Assembly: GCF_028802875.1 (NCBI RefSeq)
Contig: NZ_JARAMP010000007.1
Span: forward strand, 1 to 64,000
Reading direction: 5' to 3'
DNA from: Seohaeicola sp024304985
Lineage (GTDB): Bacteria; Pseudomonadota; Alphaproteobacteria; Rhodobacterales; Rhodobacteraceae
DNA length: 64,000 nucleotides
Position numbers and translations under genes: made by a program
Shown here: positions 44,115-51,826 of the stretch, in pieces
Position numbering within the stretch: position 1 is the first letter of the stretch
Layout of the letters: every line of letters starts with the position of its first letter
The notes under the pieces: model-generated
Seen by the model: the letters and a program-made list of their open reading frames with translations, nothing else
The model's database searches: none
What the model was told of the DNA's origin: nothing

Positions 44115-44846
44115 TCAGCGCAGCAGGGGGCCTTCGTGATCCAGATAGTGGATATCGAAGCCAGCAAATTCTTTCAGGCGCGCGAAGTCGTCAAAGGTGA
44201 CGTGGCCTTTCTGGAAGGTGACAAGCCCTTCCTCGCGCAGGTTGCGCAGCACGCGGTTCACATGGACGGCGGTCAGCCCAAGGACATCGGCAAGGTGGTA
44301 TTGGGTCAGCGGGCAGTCGTAGCCTTTATTGTCCCCCAGTCCGACCAGTTTCAGGCGCGCACCCATTTCCAGCAGGAAATGTCCCATCCGCTCGTCAGCA
44401 TTTCTGCGCCCAAGGTTGACCAGATGTTCCACAACCATCGCTTCGTCGCGGGATGCGGCCCACAGAATGGCAGTCGCCAGACGGGGGGACTGCCCGAACC
44501 CGTCAAGGATATCGGCTGACAGAACCACGGACGCCTCGAGCCGCGTGACGGCCTCCACGCTGTGATCGGCGGTGCGGAAGAGAACGCTTCGCAGACCCAG
44601 AAAATCCCCCGGGATCTGGATATCCACGATCTGGCGCCCACCGTCGGGAAGGATCTTGTAGGAGCAAGCCCAGCCTTCGGCCAGAATGAAGGCCGTCTGC
44701 TTTGCCTGACCCTCGGTGACCATCTCATGCCCCGGCAAGAAGGTTTTCCGGCTCCGGTGAAAGCGGCTCAGAATGTCCAGATCAGCGTCCGAGAGGGCCA
44801 CAAAGGCCGTCAGTTTGCGCGTCAGCGGGCTTTTCAAGATCGACAT
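44115..44846 (-). CDS. Crp/Fnr-family transcription regulator
   Basis: Predicted 243-residue regulator. An N-terminal cyclic-nucleotide-binding-type beta roll (about 15-130; EGQAKQTAFILAEGWACSYKILPDGGRQIVDIQIPGDFLGL) is followed by a dimer helix and a winged HTH (about 170-220, PLTQYHLADVLGLTAVHVNRVLRNLREEGLV). It lacks the Cys cluster of Fnr, so it is not an Fe-S sensor; the effector is unknown. The start is set at 44846 (GAGATGCC before ATG). It lies immediately upstream, on the same strand, of the exo operon region and could regulate it, but this is inference from position. Confidence 0.85.
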   Translation of the reverse strand: MSILKSPLTRKLTAFVALSDADLDILSRFHRSRKTFLPGHEMVTEGQAKQTAFILAEGWACSYKILPDGGRQIVDIQIPGDFLGLRSVLFRTADHSVEAVTRLEASVVLSADILDGFGQSPRLATAILWAASRDEAMVVEHLVNLGRRNADERMGHFLLEMGARLKLVGLGDNKGYDCPLTQYHLADVLGLTAVHVNRVLRNLREEGLVTFQKGHVTFDDFARLKEFAGFDIHYLDHEGPLLR

Positions 44847-45017
44847 GGCATCTCTTTCGATGGGGTGAGGTCTTTCAGGACGAAACAAGCAACCGAAAAC
44901 TAAGGGGCCGATACTGCTCTCAATCAGCGCGGCCCATCACGAACTGTTTACGATGATATCAGGTTTTCAACGCTCGGTGTGGGAACCAGAGATCCTCTGA
45001 CGGAAGTGAGACGCTAA

Positions 45018-45254
45018 ATGACCGGGTCGAACGACATCGCCGGACGGGCAGCCTTGACCATATGCGAGTCACTGTTGTTGGCCTTGAGCGAACGCAACAT
45101 TCTGCCGGAGAAAGAGATCACGGGGATACTCAAGGATGCGGCGGCGTCGCATGAGTTTGTTCCTGCTGATGACCAAGCCGAGATCCATGCCGCTGTCGCT
45201 GCTTTGATCAACACGATGCTGGAACGGCGCAACATCCCGAACCGGCGCGGATAA
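45018..45254 (+). CDS. Small helical protein of unknown function
   Basis: Predicted 78-residue soluble, mostly helical acidic protein (ALTICESLLLALSERNILPEKEITGILKDAAASHE). A GGAAG-like site precedes the ATG at moderate distance. Similar short proteins stand beside Crp/Fnr genes in related bacteria in my recollection, but no function is known. It is divergent from the regulator gene, with 171 bases between. Confidence 0.55.
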   Translation: MTGSNDIAGRAALTICESLLLALSERNILPEKEITGILKDAAASHEFVPADDQAEIHAAVAALINTMLERRNIPNRRG

Positions 45255-45358
45255 GGGCACGCGGCAATCGGTTCCGGACGATCGACAAGGCCGTGTCGGG
45301 CTGATTGCCGTCCCGCTAGTCTGCCGATGGCAGGCGTTCGGAGGCGCATCATCCGGGC

Positions 45359-45433
45359 CTAGCGCATGCCAAGAGCACCCAGGATGAACAGGACGATGAC
45401 CACGAGGCCGACGATATAGATGATTTTATTCAT
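45359..45433 (-). CDS. 24-residue single-pass membrane protein
   Basis: ATG 45433 to TAG 45359 encodes a peptide starting MNKIIYIVG and ending LGMR, 14 of 24 residues identical to the peptide at 24459-24533. Conserved positions include the initial MN, Tyr6, Gly9 and the terminal Arg. AGAGGTGAAG is a plausible binding site. The match between two separate loci supports a real small-protein family; its role is unknown. It stands convergent to the 78-residue protein gene. Confidence 0.65.
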   Translation of the reverse strand: MNKIIYIVGLVVIVLFILGALGMR

Positions 45434-45889
45434 GTGTTTTCTTCACCTCTGCAACCAGTGTCTGGTCATTCGGGCCGCACAGGTATCGGGAGAGGGAATT
45501 GCAAGGACTAACCTGGATCAGTGCCGTTGATCTTTTTCTCGCATCGACTTTCCGACCGTGAAACGTGACAAATACAATACGACCGGATGTGAAACTCTGC
45601 AGTCTTTAAACCGTTCCAAAGACAGTCCGGGTATTTGAGGGTTGAGCTGATTACCGTTTCGGATCGTTGCGCAAAAAAGGTTTCAAACACAAGTTTTTCA
45701 TCCACTGATTTAGATTAGTCCGCCCGAATGAAAGCTCACCTATCACACCCTTAGTGATCGAATCCTCGTTCACATCGCGGTTCTTTGCAGACACGGGACA
45801 ACTTTCCGAGAAAGCCATTCGTGGCCATTCGTGGCCATTCGATATGCGGACCTTGTTAGTGCTCTGTGAAAACCCATGAAAGATTAGAC
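45434..45889. other. AT-rich intergenic region with a short tandem repeat
   Basis: 456 bases with visibly lower GC than the surroundings. A minus-strand frame at 45508-45705 has no ribosome binding site and unlike codon use, so it is not called. Bases 45814-45840 hold 2.7 copies of a 10-bp direct repeat (unit GCCATTCGTG), about 50 bases before the SH3-protein start. The local composition suggests regulatory DNA or a foreign insert. Confidence 0.45.
45814..45840. repeat. 10-bp tandem direct repeat, 2.7 copies
   Basis: Unit GCCATTCGTG repeated head to tail upstream of the SH3-domain gene. The repeat could bind a regulator or be a slippage-prone spacer; no partner is known. Confidence 0.6.
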
Positions 45890-46531
45890 ATGTCCATGAA
45901 GCTTACTCTCAGCGCCGCTATTGCAGGCCTGGTTCTCACATCTGCCGCCTCTGCCCAGACCACCGCGACGGCCTGGACCGAATTGAACCTGCGGTCAGGT
46001 CCCGGCGCGACCTATGACATCATTGCGGTCATCCCGACTTCGCAGGCCGTGACGGTTGACGGCTGTCTTGACGAGTCCAACTGGTGCCGTGTGTCCTATG
46101 GCGAGAACAACGGCTGGGCGGCAGGCGACTATCTGACCGCGACCGTAGAGGCGCCGATCGTCGTTAATCGTGAGCGGCTTGCCGTGAAAACGATCACCTA
46201 TGAAAAGTCCCCGGACGCGACCGTCGGCGGCGGTGCCACCGGTGCTGTTGCCGGTGCGATGATCGCGGGACCGGTCGGTGCCATCATCGGCGCAGCCGTC
46301 GGCATGACCCTTGGCGATGCGGTCACACCGGAAGAGCGCGTCACGACCTATGTTCGTGCCAACCCGGTCGAGCCGATCTATCTGGACGGCGAAGTCGTCG
46401 TCGGCGCCGGCATCCCCGAGACAGTGACACTGTCGGAAGTGCCAGACAGCGAATATTACTATGCCTATATCAACGGCGTACCCGTTCTGGTTGAGCGCGA
46501 GCAGCGCCGGGTAGTTTACGTCGTTCGGTAA
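45890..46531 (+). CDS. Exported SH3-domain protein with DUF1236
   Basis: Predicted 213-residue protein. There is a signal peptide (about 1-22, ending SAASA-Q), then a bacterial SH3 domain (about 25-85; LNLRSGPGATYDIIAVIPTSQAVTVDGC with CRVSYGENNGWAAGDYL), a Gly-rich glycine-zipper-like hydrophobic stretch (GGGATGAVAGAMIAGPVGAIIGAAVG), and a C-terminal DUF1236-like part (ETVTLSEVPDSEYYYAYINGVPVLVE). It is likely periplasmic and cell-wall associated. The start is uncertain between ATG 45890 and 45896. A strong terminator follows. Confidence 0.8.
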   Translation: MSMKLTLSAAIAGLVLTSAASAQTTATAWTELNLRSGPGATYDIIAVIPTSQAVTVDGCLDESNWCRVSYGENNGWAAGDYLTATVEAPIVVNRERLAVKTITYEKSPDATVGGGATGAVAGAMIAGPVGAIIGAAVGMTLGDAVTPEERVTTYVRANPVEPIYLDGEVVVGAGIPETVTLSEVPDSEYYYAYINGVPVLVEREQRRVVYVVR

Positions 46532-46557
46532 ATCAACGCCTTGATTGCCCAAGGTTT

Positions 46558-46587
46558 GGCGGTCCGGGAAACCGGGCCGTCTTTTTT
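46558..46587 (+). terminator. Intrinsic terminator after the SH3 gene
   Basis: GC-rich stem (GGCGG-CCGG against CCGG-CCGTC, small mismatch) with a GAAA loop, followed by six T. It lies 26 bases after the stop. Confidence 0.85.
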
Positions 46588-46657
46588 GAGAAATGACGTG
46601 ATGATGCGGCGGCAAGGATCGTCGCGTTTGTCGTGCCGCAAGACTGGACTGACGCCC

Positions 46658-46921
46658 ATGATCCATTATCCCGCCCTGATTGTTCGGGATCGTCAGGACC
46701 GTTTGACCATCTCCTTTCCAGACCTTCCAAATTGCACCGCCGTGGCGGATGTCTGGGGTGACGTGCCACGGGCCGCGGTCGAAGCTTTGTCACTGTGGTT
46801 CGAGGGCAAGCCCGACATCGAACCCACGGCGATTGACGTGCTGCGGGAGCGGTCCGATCTCAGGCAGGAACTGGCCATGGGCGCGGTGCTGCTGTTGATT
46901 CCGCTGCGATCAGTAGATTGA
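46658..46921 (+). CDS. Orphan HicB-like antitoxin-fold protein
   Basis: Predicted 87-residue protein. The N-terminal half fits the HicB fold (YPALIVRDRQDRLTISFPDLPNCTAVADVWGDVPRAAVEALSLWF). A more helical C terminus ends LLLIPL, as in HicB-type proteins. No hicA toxin gene is seen on either side, and no C-terminal HTH is visible. It may be a solitary HicB with another role. The binding site is weak, so the start is moderately sure. A resolvase-domain gene starts about 150 bases downstream. Confidence 0.6.
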   Translation: MIHYPALIVRDRQDRLTISFPDLPNCTAVADVWGDVPRAAVEALSLWFEGKPDIEPTAIDVLRERSDLRQELAMGAVLLLIPLRSVD

Positions 46922-47074
46922 CGGGGTGGAAACGCTTATGTTTTGGCCATTTTCACCCTGATCACGGTCATGCTTGGGGCGGAATTGCGGGTGGTTTCAA
47001 ACAGGATTGACGTCGCCCGGAACCACAAGGCTTGCCCCAGAGTTTATCAGCTGAATGAGACAGGAGCCGGCACA

Positions 47075-47536
47075 GTGATCTCCCCCGACTTGCCCCTGCG
47101 ACGCGTCGCACTTTATGCGCGCACCGCGACGGATATCAGAACCCCGAACTCGGTGGAAACCCAGCTCGCCACCTGCCGCGCTTATGCGCAAAGGCAAGGC
47201 TGGGCCATCGAGATGGAACTTTCGGACAAGTTTCTTGCCGGACAGAGCGACGACCGGCCCGGATTTCAGGACCTGTGCCGCGCCGTGGAAAGCGGAGTGG
47301 TCGATATCGTCCTGTTCGTTTCGCTCGATCGCCTCAGCCGCGATCTGGGTCTTGTCCGTCTGCTCCAGCGAACCGCCACCCGCATGAATGTCGAGCTGCA
47401 TCAGGTGGATTACGGCAAGGCGCAACTGCTTGACCTTGCGCTGTTGTCGGCAGGCGATTTCAAGAAACTGGCCCTGCGGCGCGCCGCGCGGATGGAAGAA
47501 GGCGCCAGGAACACAGCGACCTCTCCTTCCCGGTGA
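47075..47536 (+). CDS. Resolvase-domain protein lacking the catalytic serine
   Basis: Predicted 153-residue protein with only the N-terminal domain of serine recombinases. RRVALYARTATDIRTPNSVETQLATCRAYAQ aligns to the family start, but Ala18 stands where the nucleophilic Ser of YARVS should be. The later VSLDRLSRDLG block with the conserved Arg residues is present. There is no recombinase zinc ribbon or HTH DNA-binding domain after residue 140. GTG 47075 is chosen because AGGAG precedes it with eight bases; the longer upstream frame is unlike the family. It is probably a degenerate or repurposed recombinase; strand exchange is not expected. Confidence 0.75.
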   Translation: MISPDLPLRRVALYARTATDIRTPNSVETQLATCRAYAQRQGWAIEMELSDKFLAGQSDDRPGFQDLCRAVESGVVDIVLFVSLDRLSRDLGLVRLLQRTATRMNVELHQVDYGKAQLLDLALLSAGDFKKLALRRAARMEEGARNTATSPSR

Positions 47537-47588
47537 CGTAGGGCCTTGACCCACGTTTGTGGCTGCAGGCCGCGCGAAGCGACTGAGT

Positions 47589-47606
47589 GACTGATCCTGA
47601 TCAGTC
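47589..47606. repeat. 18-bp palindrome
   Basis: Perfect 8-bp inverted repeat (GACTGATC / GATCAGTC) with a 2-base centre, 52 bases past the resolvase-domain stop. It may be a terminator, a protein-binding site or a recombination-site remnant. Confidence 0.5.
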
Positions 47607-47790
47607 TCAAACATCCTGGATCAGGCTAACATGCGCATTGTTCTGCTACATGGCGCGCGCATGCCTGCCGCACGGAACTTGCTTCATGCCTGCCCGATTT
47701 TAACGCTGACAGATTTCCGCGCTCTGAAAGACCTGCACGGCGGGCAGGAATAGTGTCCGCTTCCATCATCCCAAACCAAGGAATCCATCC

Positions 47791-47982
47791 ATGTCTTTAG
47801 TCAATCTGGTCGTCACGCTTGTTGTTGTCGGCGTGCTTCTCTGGGTGGTGAACACCTACATTCCGATGGACCGCAAGATCAAATCCATCCTGAACGTGGT
47901 GGTCGTCATCTTCGTCATCCTGTGGATCCTCAGCGGAACCGGGCTTCTGAGTGGTCTCAACGGTGTCCGGGTCGGCGGCTGA
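47791..47982 (+). CDS. Thivi_2564-type small membrane protein
   Basis: Predicted 63-residue protein with two hydrophobic helices (about 3-22 and 33-52) joined by PMDRKIKSILN, the typical pattern of the Thivi_2564 family. AAGGAA precedes the ATG. Its 3' end overlaps the start of the Mla permease gene by 32 bases, so the two are probably translated from one message. Function is unknown. Confidence 0.75.
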   Translation: MSLVNLVVTLVVVGVLLWVVNTYIPMDRKIKSILNVVVVIFVILWILSGTGLLSGLNGVRVGG

Positions 47983-49081
47983 GGCACCGGGCCACATCCC
48001 GGCGCGCTCGGACCTGACAGGGCCGATCACCTTGGCCACCTTGAGCGATAGCCGGGCCTTTCTTGACGGGATGGGCCAGCAGAGCAGACTGGACCTGTCC
48101 GGCGTCACGATTCTGGATACGGCCGGGGCTTGGCTGCTTGTCAGCTATCAGGCCGCTGGTGCGGCAGCAGGGCAGGGGGTGACCCTGGTCGGCGCAAGCC
48201 CGGCGCAGAGCCTTTTGCTGGACACTGTCAGCGCGGCCATGCCCGCGCCGCGCAAACCTGCCCGGCGTCGCCCGCATCACCGTGCGGGTGACGGGCTCGC
48301 CCGGATCGGGGCGCAGATCAGCGTTTTTGCGACCAGTATCGGCGAAAGTGTTGGCTTTCTGGGGTTGGTCATGGCCCGGATGGGCTGGATGATCCTGCAT
48401 CCGTCGCGCCTGCGGGTGACGGCGTTGGTGCATCACATGCAGCACGCCGGAGTGAACGCGGTGCCCATCGTGGCCCTGATGGGGTTTCTGATCGGGATCG
48501 TGCTGGCCTTTCAGGGGGCAACACAACTCAAGCAGTTCGGAGCCGAGGTCTTTGTCGTGGACCTGATCGCCATCTCGATCCTGCGTGAACTGGGCATCCT
48601 TCTGACCGCGATCATCGTCGCGGGGCGGTCGGCCTCGGCCTTCACGGCGGCGATCGGGTCGATGAAGATGCGCGAAGAGATCGACGCGATGCGCGTGCTG
48701 GGTCTGGACCCGATCGAGCGGTTGGTGATCCCGCGCATTCTGGCGCTGGTGATCCTGCTGCCCATGCTGGGCTTCATCGCAAATATGTCCGGCCTTCTGG
48801 GCGGCGGGCTGATGGCGTGGACCCAGCTTGGCATCTCGCCGGGGATGTTCCGCACACAGCTTCTGAATAATACCGATGTCTCTCATGCGCTTGTGGGCCT
48901 GTCCAAGGCCCCGGTCTTTGCGGTGATCATTGGTGTGGTGGGCTGCCATCAGGGGATGCTGGTCAAAGGCGATACCGAGTCCTTGGGCCGTCAAACCTCG
49001 CGTGCGGTCGTCATCGCGATTTTCATGGTGATCGTGGTGGATGCGCTGTTTTCGATCTTCTTCTCGCTCTGGGGGGTGTGA
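47951..49081 (+). CDS. STAS-MlaE fusion ABC permease
   Basis: Predicted 376-residue protein. Residues 20-100 read as a STAS domain (SRLDLSGVTILDTAGAWLLVSYQ), equivalent to MlaB; residues 125-376 are a MlaE permease with five or six helices (NAVPIVALMGFLIGIVLAFQGATQLKQFGAEVFVVDL, then MRVLGLDPIERLVIPRILA). It is the membrane core of a phospholipid transporter that maintains outer-membrane asymmetry. The GTG start overlaps the preceding gene; a second GTG four codons later is possible. ATP-binding and MCE genes follow with one-base overlaps. Confidence 0.85.
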   Translation: MVSTVSGSAAEAPGHIPARSDLTGPITLATLSDSRAFLDGMGQQSRLDLSGVTILDTAGAWLLVSYQAAGAAAGQGVTLVGASPAQSLLLDTVSAAMPAPRKPARRRPHHRAGDGLARIGAQISVFATSIGESVGFLGLVMARMGWMILHPSRLRVTALVHHMQHAGVNAVPIVALMGFLIGIVLAFQGATQLKQFGAEVFVVDLIAISILRELGILLTAIIVAGRSASAFTAAIGSMKMREEIDAMRVLGLDPIERLVIPRILALVILLPMLGFIANMSGLLGGGLMAWTQLGISPGMFRTQLLNNTDVSHALVGLSKAPVFAVIIGVVGCHQGMLVKGDTESLGRQTSRAVVIAIFMVIVVDALFSIFFSLWGV

Positions 49082-49866
49082 TGGCATCCGAGGCGATCAT
49101 CACGGTGCGCGGGCTGACCACGGGTTTCGGCAAGACCGTGGTGCATGAAAACCTTGATCTGGACGTGATGCGCGGCGAGGTGCTGGGCGTGGTCGGAGCC
49201 TCGGGCAGCGGCAAATCGGTTCTGCTACGCATGATCGTGGGCCTGCTGACGCCCCGCGCGGGCCAGATCACCGTGCTGGGCACGGATGTTCTGGCAGCCG
49301 GATCGGGTGGGATTGCGGCCGTGGGCAACCGATGGGGTGTGATGTTTCAGGGTGGCGCGCTGTTCTCGTCCCTGACGGTGCGCGAGAATATCGAAGCGCC
49401 CATGCGCGAGCGGCTGGAGATTGACCCCGCCACCCGCAGCGCGCTGGCCGATCTGCGTATCGCCATGGTGGGTCTGCCACCGACGGCGGGTGATCTCTAT
49501 CCTTCGGATCTGTCGGGAGGCATGCGCAAGCGCGCCGGGCTAGCCCGCGCCCTGTCGCTGGACCCCGAGATCCTGTTTCTGGACGAGCCGACCGCCGGAC
49601 TTGACCCTATCGGCGCGTCCGAATTCGACGCGCTGATCGTGGCGCTGCAAAAGGCGCTGGGATTGACGGTGTTTCTGGTGACCCATGATCTGGACACGTT
49701 GCACGCCACCTGTGACCGCATCGCGGTGCTGGCTGACAGACGGGTTCTGGTGACAGGGACCATGGCCGAGATGCTGAAGGTCGATCACCCTTGGGTTCAC
49801 GCCTATTTTCACGGCCCCCGCGCCCATGCCGCACAAACCGCGCAAACCGATCAAGGAGCCGCCTGA
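49081..49866 (+). CDS. MlaF-type ABC ATPase
   Basis: Predicted 261-residue ATP-binding subunit. Walker A is GASGSGKSVLL (residues about 40-50), the signature LSGGMRKRAGLARAL is near 142-156, and Walker B ILFLDEPTAGLDPIG is near 161-175. It energises lipid transport with the permease upstream. TGATG overlap with the stop of the permease gene and again with the start of the MCE gene shows a tight operon. Confidence 0.9.
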   Translation: MASEAIITVRGLTTGFGKTVVHENLDLDVMRGEVLGVVGASGSGKSVLLRMIVGLLTPRAGQITVLGTDVLAAGSGGIAAVGNRWGVMFQGGALFSSLTVRENIEAPMRERLEIDPATRSALADLRIAMVGLPPTAGDLYPSDLSGGMRKRAGLARALSLDPEILFLDEPTAGLDPIGASEFDALIVALQKALGLTVFLVTHDLDTLHATCDRIAVLADRRVLVTGTMAEMLKVDHPWVHAYFHGPRAHAAQTAQTDQGAA

Positions 49867-50771
49867 TGGAAACCCGCGCCCGCTATATACTGGTCGGGAT
49901 CTTCACGCTCCTGTCACTGGCCGCAGCGCTTGGCTTCATCCTGTGGCTCGCCAAGGTGCAGATCGACCGGACCTATGCACAATATGACATCGTTTTCGAC
50001 ACCGTGGCAGGTCTGGGTCAGGCCAGTGCGGTGCAATATAATGGCGTCGATGTGGGCAAGGTGCAGAACATCGCGCTGGACCGTTTTGACCCCTCGCTGG
50101 TGCGCGTGCGGATTGAGATCTACGCCAGCACCCCGATCCGGCAGGATACCGTGGCCACGCTGGCCTCGCAGGGGGTGACGGGCGTCTCCTTCGTGGCGCT
50201 GGCCGGGGGGCGGGCGGAATCCGAACGGCTGGCGGTGATCCCCCCGGCGGAAGTGCCGGTGATTGCCTCCAAACCCTCGGTCGTGCAGGGGCTGATCATC
50301 GACGCGCCCAACCTTCTGGCCGAAGCGATCCTGCTGATGCGCGACATCCGGGCCTTCACCACATCCGAGAATGGCGCGGCGATCACGGCGATCCTCGAAA
50401 ATGTCGAACGCGCGACAGCCCGGATCGACAGCATGGCAAACCGCACCGAGGCGGTGATGGCCTCGGCCGAGGCGACACTGGATCTGGCCGATTCCGCGCT
50501 CACCGAAGCGCAGACCGCCTTTGCCAGCGCCAATATGGTGATCGGGGCAGAATTGCCCGCCCTTGTCGATCGCCTGAAGGCGGCACTTGACGAGATTGGC
50601 CGCAGCGCCACGGGGATCGAGACCTTTACCCGGACCGGATTGCCGCAATTCCGCGCCTTGGTGCAAGAGACCCGGTCCGTCGTCGCGAATATCGGTGCCA
50701 CCGCCTCCCGGATCGGAAGTGATCCGGGACGTTTCCTTCTGGGCAACCAGACCCCTGCATACAGGAATTGA
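49866..50771 (+). CDS. MlaD-type MCE-domain protein
   Basis: Predicted 301-residue protein with one N-terminal membrane anchor (residues 7-29) and an MCE domain (about 38-115; YDIVFDTVAGLGQASAVQYNGVDVGKVQNIAL and VATLASQGVTGVSFVALAGG). A C-terminal helical coiled coil (about 155-280) may form a periplasmic tube or bind partners. It forms the periplasmic lipid channel of the transporter. No MlaC-like shuttle gene is present; a lipoprotein gene follows instead. Confidence 0.88.
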   Translation: METRARYILVGIFTLLSLAAALGFILWLAKVQIDRTYAQYDIVFDTVAGLGQASAVQYNGVDVGKVQNIALDRFDPSLVRVRIEIYASTPIRQDTVATLASQGVTGVSFVALAGGRAESERLAVIPPAEVPVIASKPSVVQGLIIDAPNLLAEAILLMRDIRAFTTSENGAAITAILENVERATARIDSMANRTEAVMASAEATLDLADSALTEAQTAFASANMVIGAELPALVDRLKAALDEIGRSATGIETFTRTGLPQFRALVQETRSVVANIGATASRIGSDPGRFLLGNQTPAYRN

Positions 50772-50775
50772 GCCT

Positions 50776-51387
50776 ATGCCCCACTTTCATCCTGCCCTGA
50801 TCCTTTCACTGGCGCTGACCGGCTGTGGTGCCATCAGCGCTGTCTCAGATGCGACAACCCGCATGGACGCCTATACCCTGTCGCCCGTCGCGACCGTCGC
50901 GGCACCAGCCAAGGGAACGCGTCATCTGGTGGTCGAACTGCCCACAACGTCAGGTGCTCTGATGTCGGACCGCATCCTGATCAAGCCGATCCCCTATCAG
51001 GCGCAATATCTTCCCGATGGCCGATGGACCGAACCGATGCCTGCCTTGGTGCAGACTTTGCTCGTGACCTCCTTGCAGAATATGGGTGGCTTTCGTCTGG
51101 TAGGCCGTACCGGGGCAGGGCTGATGCCGGATGCGACGCTGATGAGTGAAGTGCAGGCCTTTCACGCCGAACCGTCGCTGGCCGCAGAGGGTGCCATGAC
51201 GGTACGGATCAGCGTGATCATGACCCTGATCGGCGAAACAGACCGCCGCATCATCGCCACGCGCCGCTTCACGGCGCAAACTCCCGTCCCGTCCAATGAG
51301 ACCCGCGCCATCATCGCAGGCTTCGACAGCGCCCTGCGCGATATTCTGCAAGAGGCGGTCCTCTGGACAATCAACACCGCCGGGTGA
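50776..51387 (+). CDS. ABC-type transport auxiliary lipoprotein (PqiC-like)
   Basis: Predicted 203-residue lipoprotein. The signal peptide ends in the lipobox LALTGC (Cys17). The mature part fits the ABC transport auxiliary / PqiC family (DAYTLSP near residue 33; LMSDRILIKPIPYQAQYLPDGRWTEPMPALVQTLLVTSLQ). Such lipoproteins anchor MCE channels to the outer membrane. It starts four bases after the MCE gene and closes the operon. Confidence 0.85.
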   Translation: MPHFHPALILSLALTGCGAISAVSDATTRMDAYTLSPVATVAAPAKGTRHLVVELPTTSGALMSDRILIKPIPYQAQYLPDGRWTEPMPALVQTLLVTSLQNMGGFRLVGRTGAGLMPDATLMSEVQAFHAEPSLAAEGAMTVRISVIMTLIGETDRRIIATRRFTAQTPVPSNETRAIIAGFDSALRDILQEAVLWTINTAG

Positions 51388-51671
51388 CCGCCCCATTCTT
51401 TCGTCGCGGAAACAGGTCAGAACCGTGATCCGCTGCTGGCAGCGGAACGAGCGAACGTGATCGAGACCAGCCATGCAGAACCGCATCAGCCATCACACCA
51501 CCCGCGAAGCCGCCACCTCGCAATCCGTGAACACCTTATCGCCTGCGGTGCCGATTTTGCCAAAGACCGTGGTATGAGCCTTGGAAAGGCTGCTTCCCCA
51601 CCCCGAACCATACGCCAGCAACCCACCGAAGAGGCGGATTCTGCGTAGCTAACTGGAATGATTTAAGATTT

Positions 51672-51746
51672 TGGCTCCGGCGGTAGGGATCGAACCTACG
51701 ACCAATTGATTAACAGTCAACTGCTCTACCGCTGAGCTACGCCGGA
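51672..51746 (-). tRNA. tRNA-Asn(GTT)
   Basis: Reading the minus strand gives a full cloverleaf: 7-bp acceptor stem (TCCGGCG with CGCCGGA), D arm AGCTCAGCGGTAGAGC, anticodon loop CTGTTAA with anticodon GTT, T arm GGTTCGATCC, and an encoded CCA (complement of 51672-51674). The region 51388-51671 before it has no supported gene. Confidence 0.97.
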
Positions 51747-51826
51747 ACACGTGGGCCGTATAGCAACAGGGTTTTGCCGCGTCCAGTGGCATTTGGCATA
51801 TTTTTTCAAAACCTGTGGCGGGGGGC

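Noticed and set aside
44982..45010. GGAAC before the gene at 45018 as an EcfG promoter
   Set aside because: The bases 17 downstream are AAG, not GTT.
45508..45705. Minus-strand frame of 65 codons in the AT-rich region
   Set aside because: No ribosome binding site, no recognisable composition, and unlike codon use; more likely chance in low-GC DNA.
47660..47720. GGAAC at about 47676 as a stress promoter for the gene at 47791
   Set aside because: No GTT occurs at 16-18 bases; the spacing position reads GAT.
51457..51648. 63-codon frame before the tRNA-Asn gene
   Set aside because: His/Pro/Arg-rich translation with no binding site; no supported function. Possibly degenerate DNA, so the gap 51388-51671 is left without a gene.
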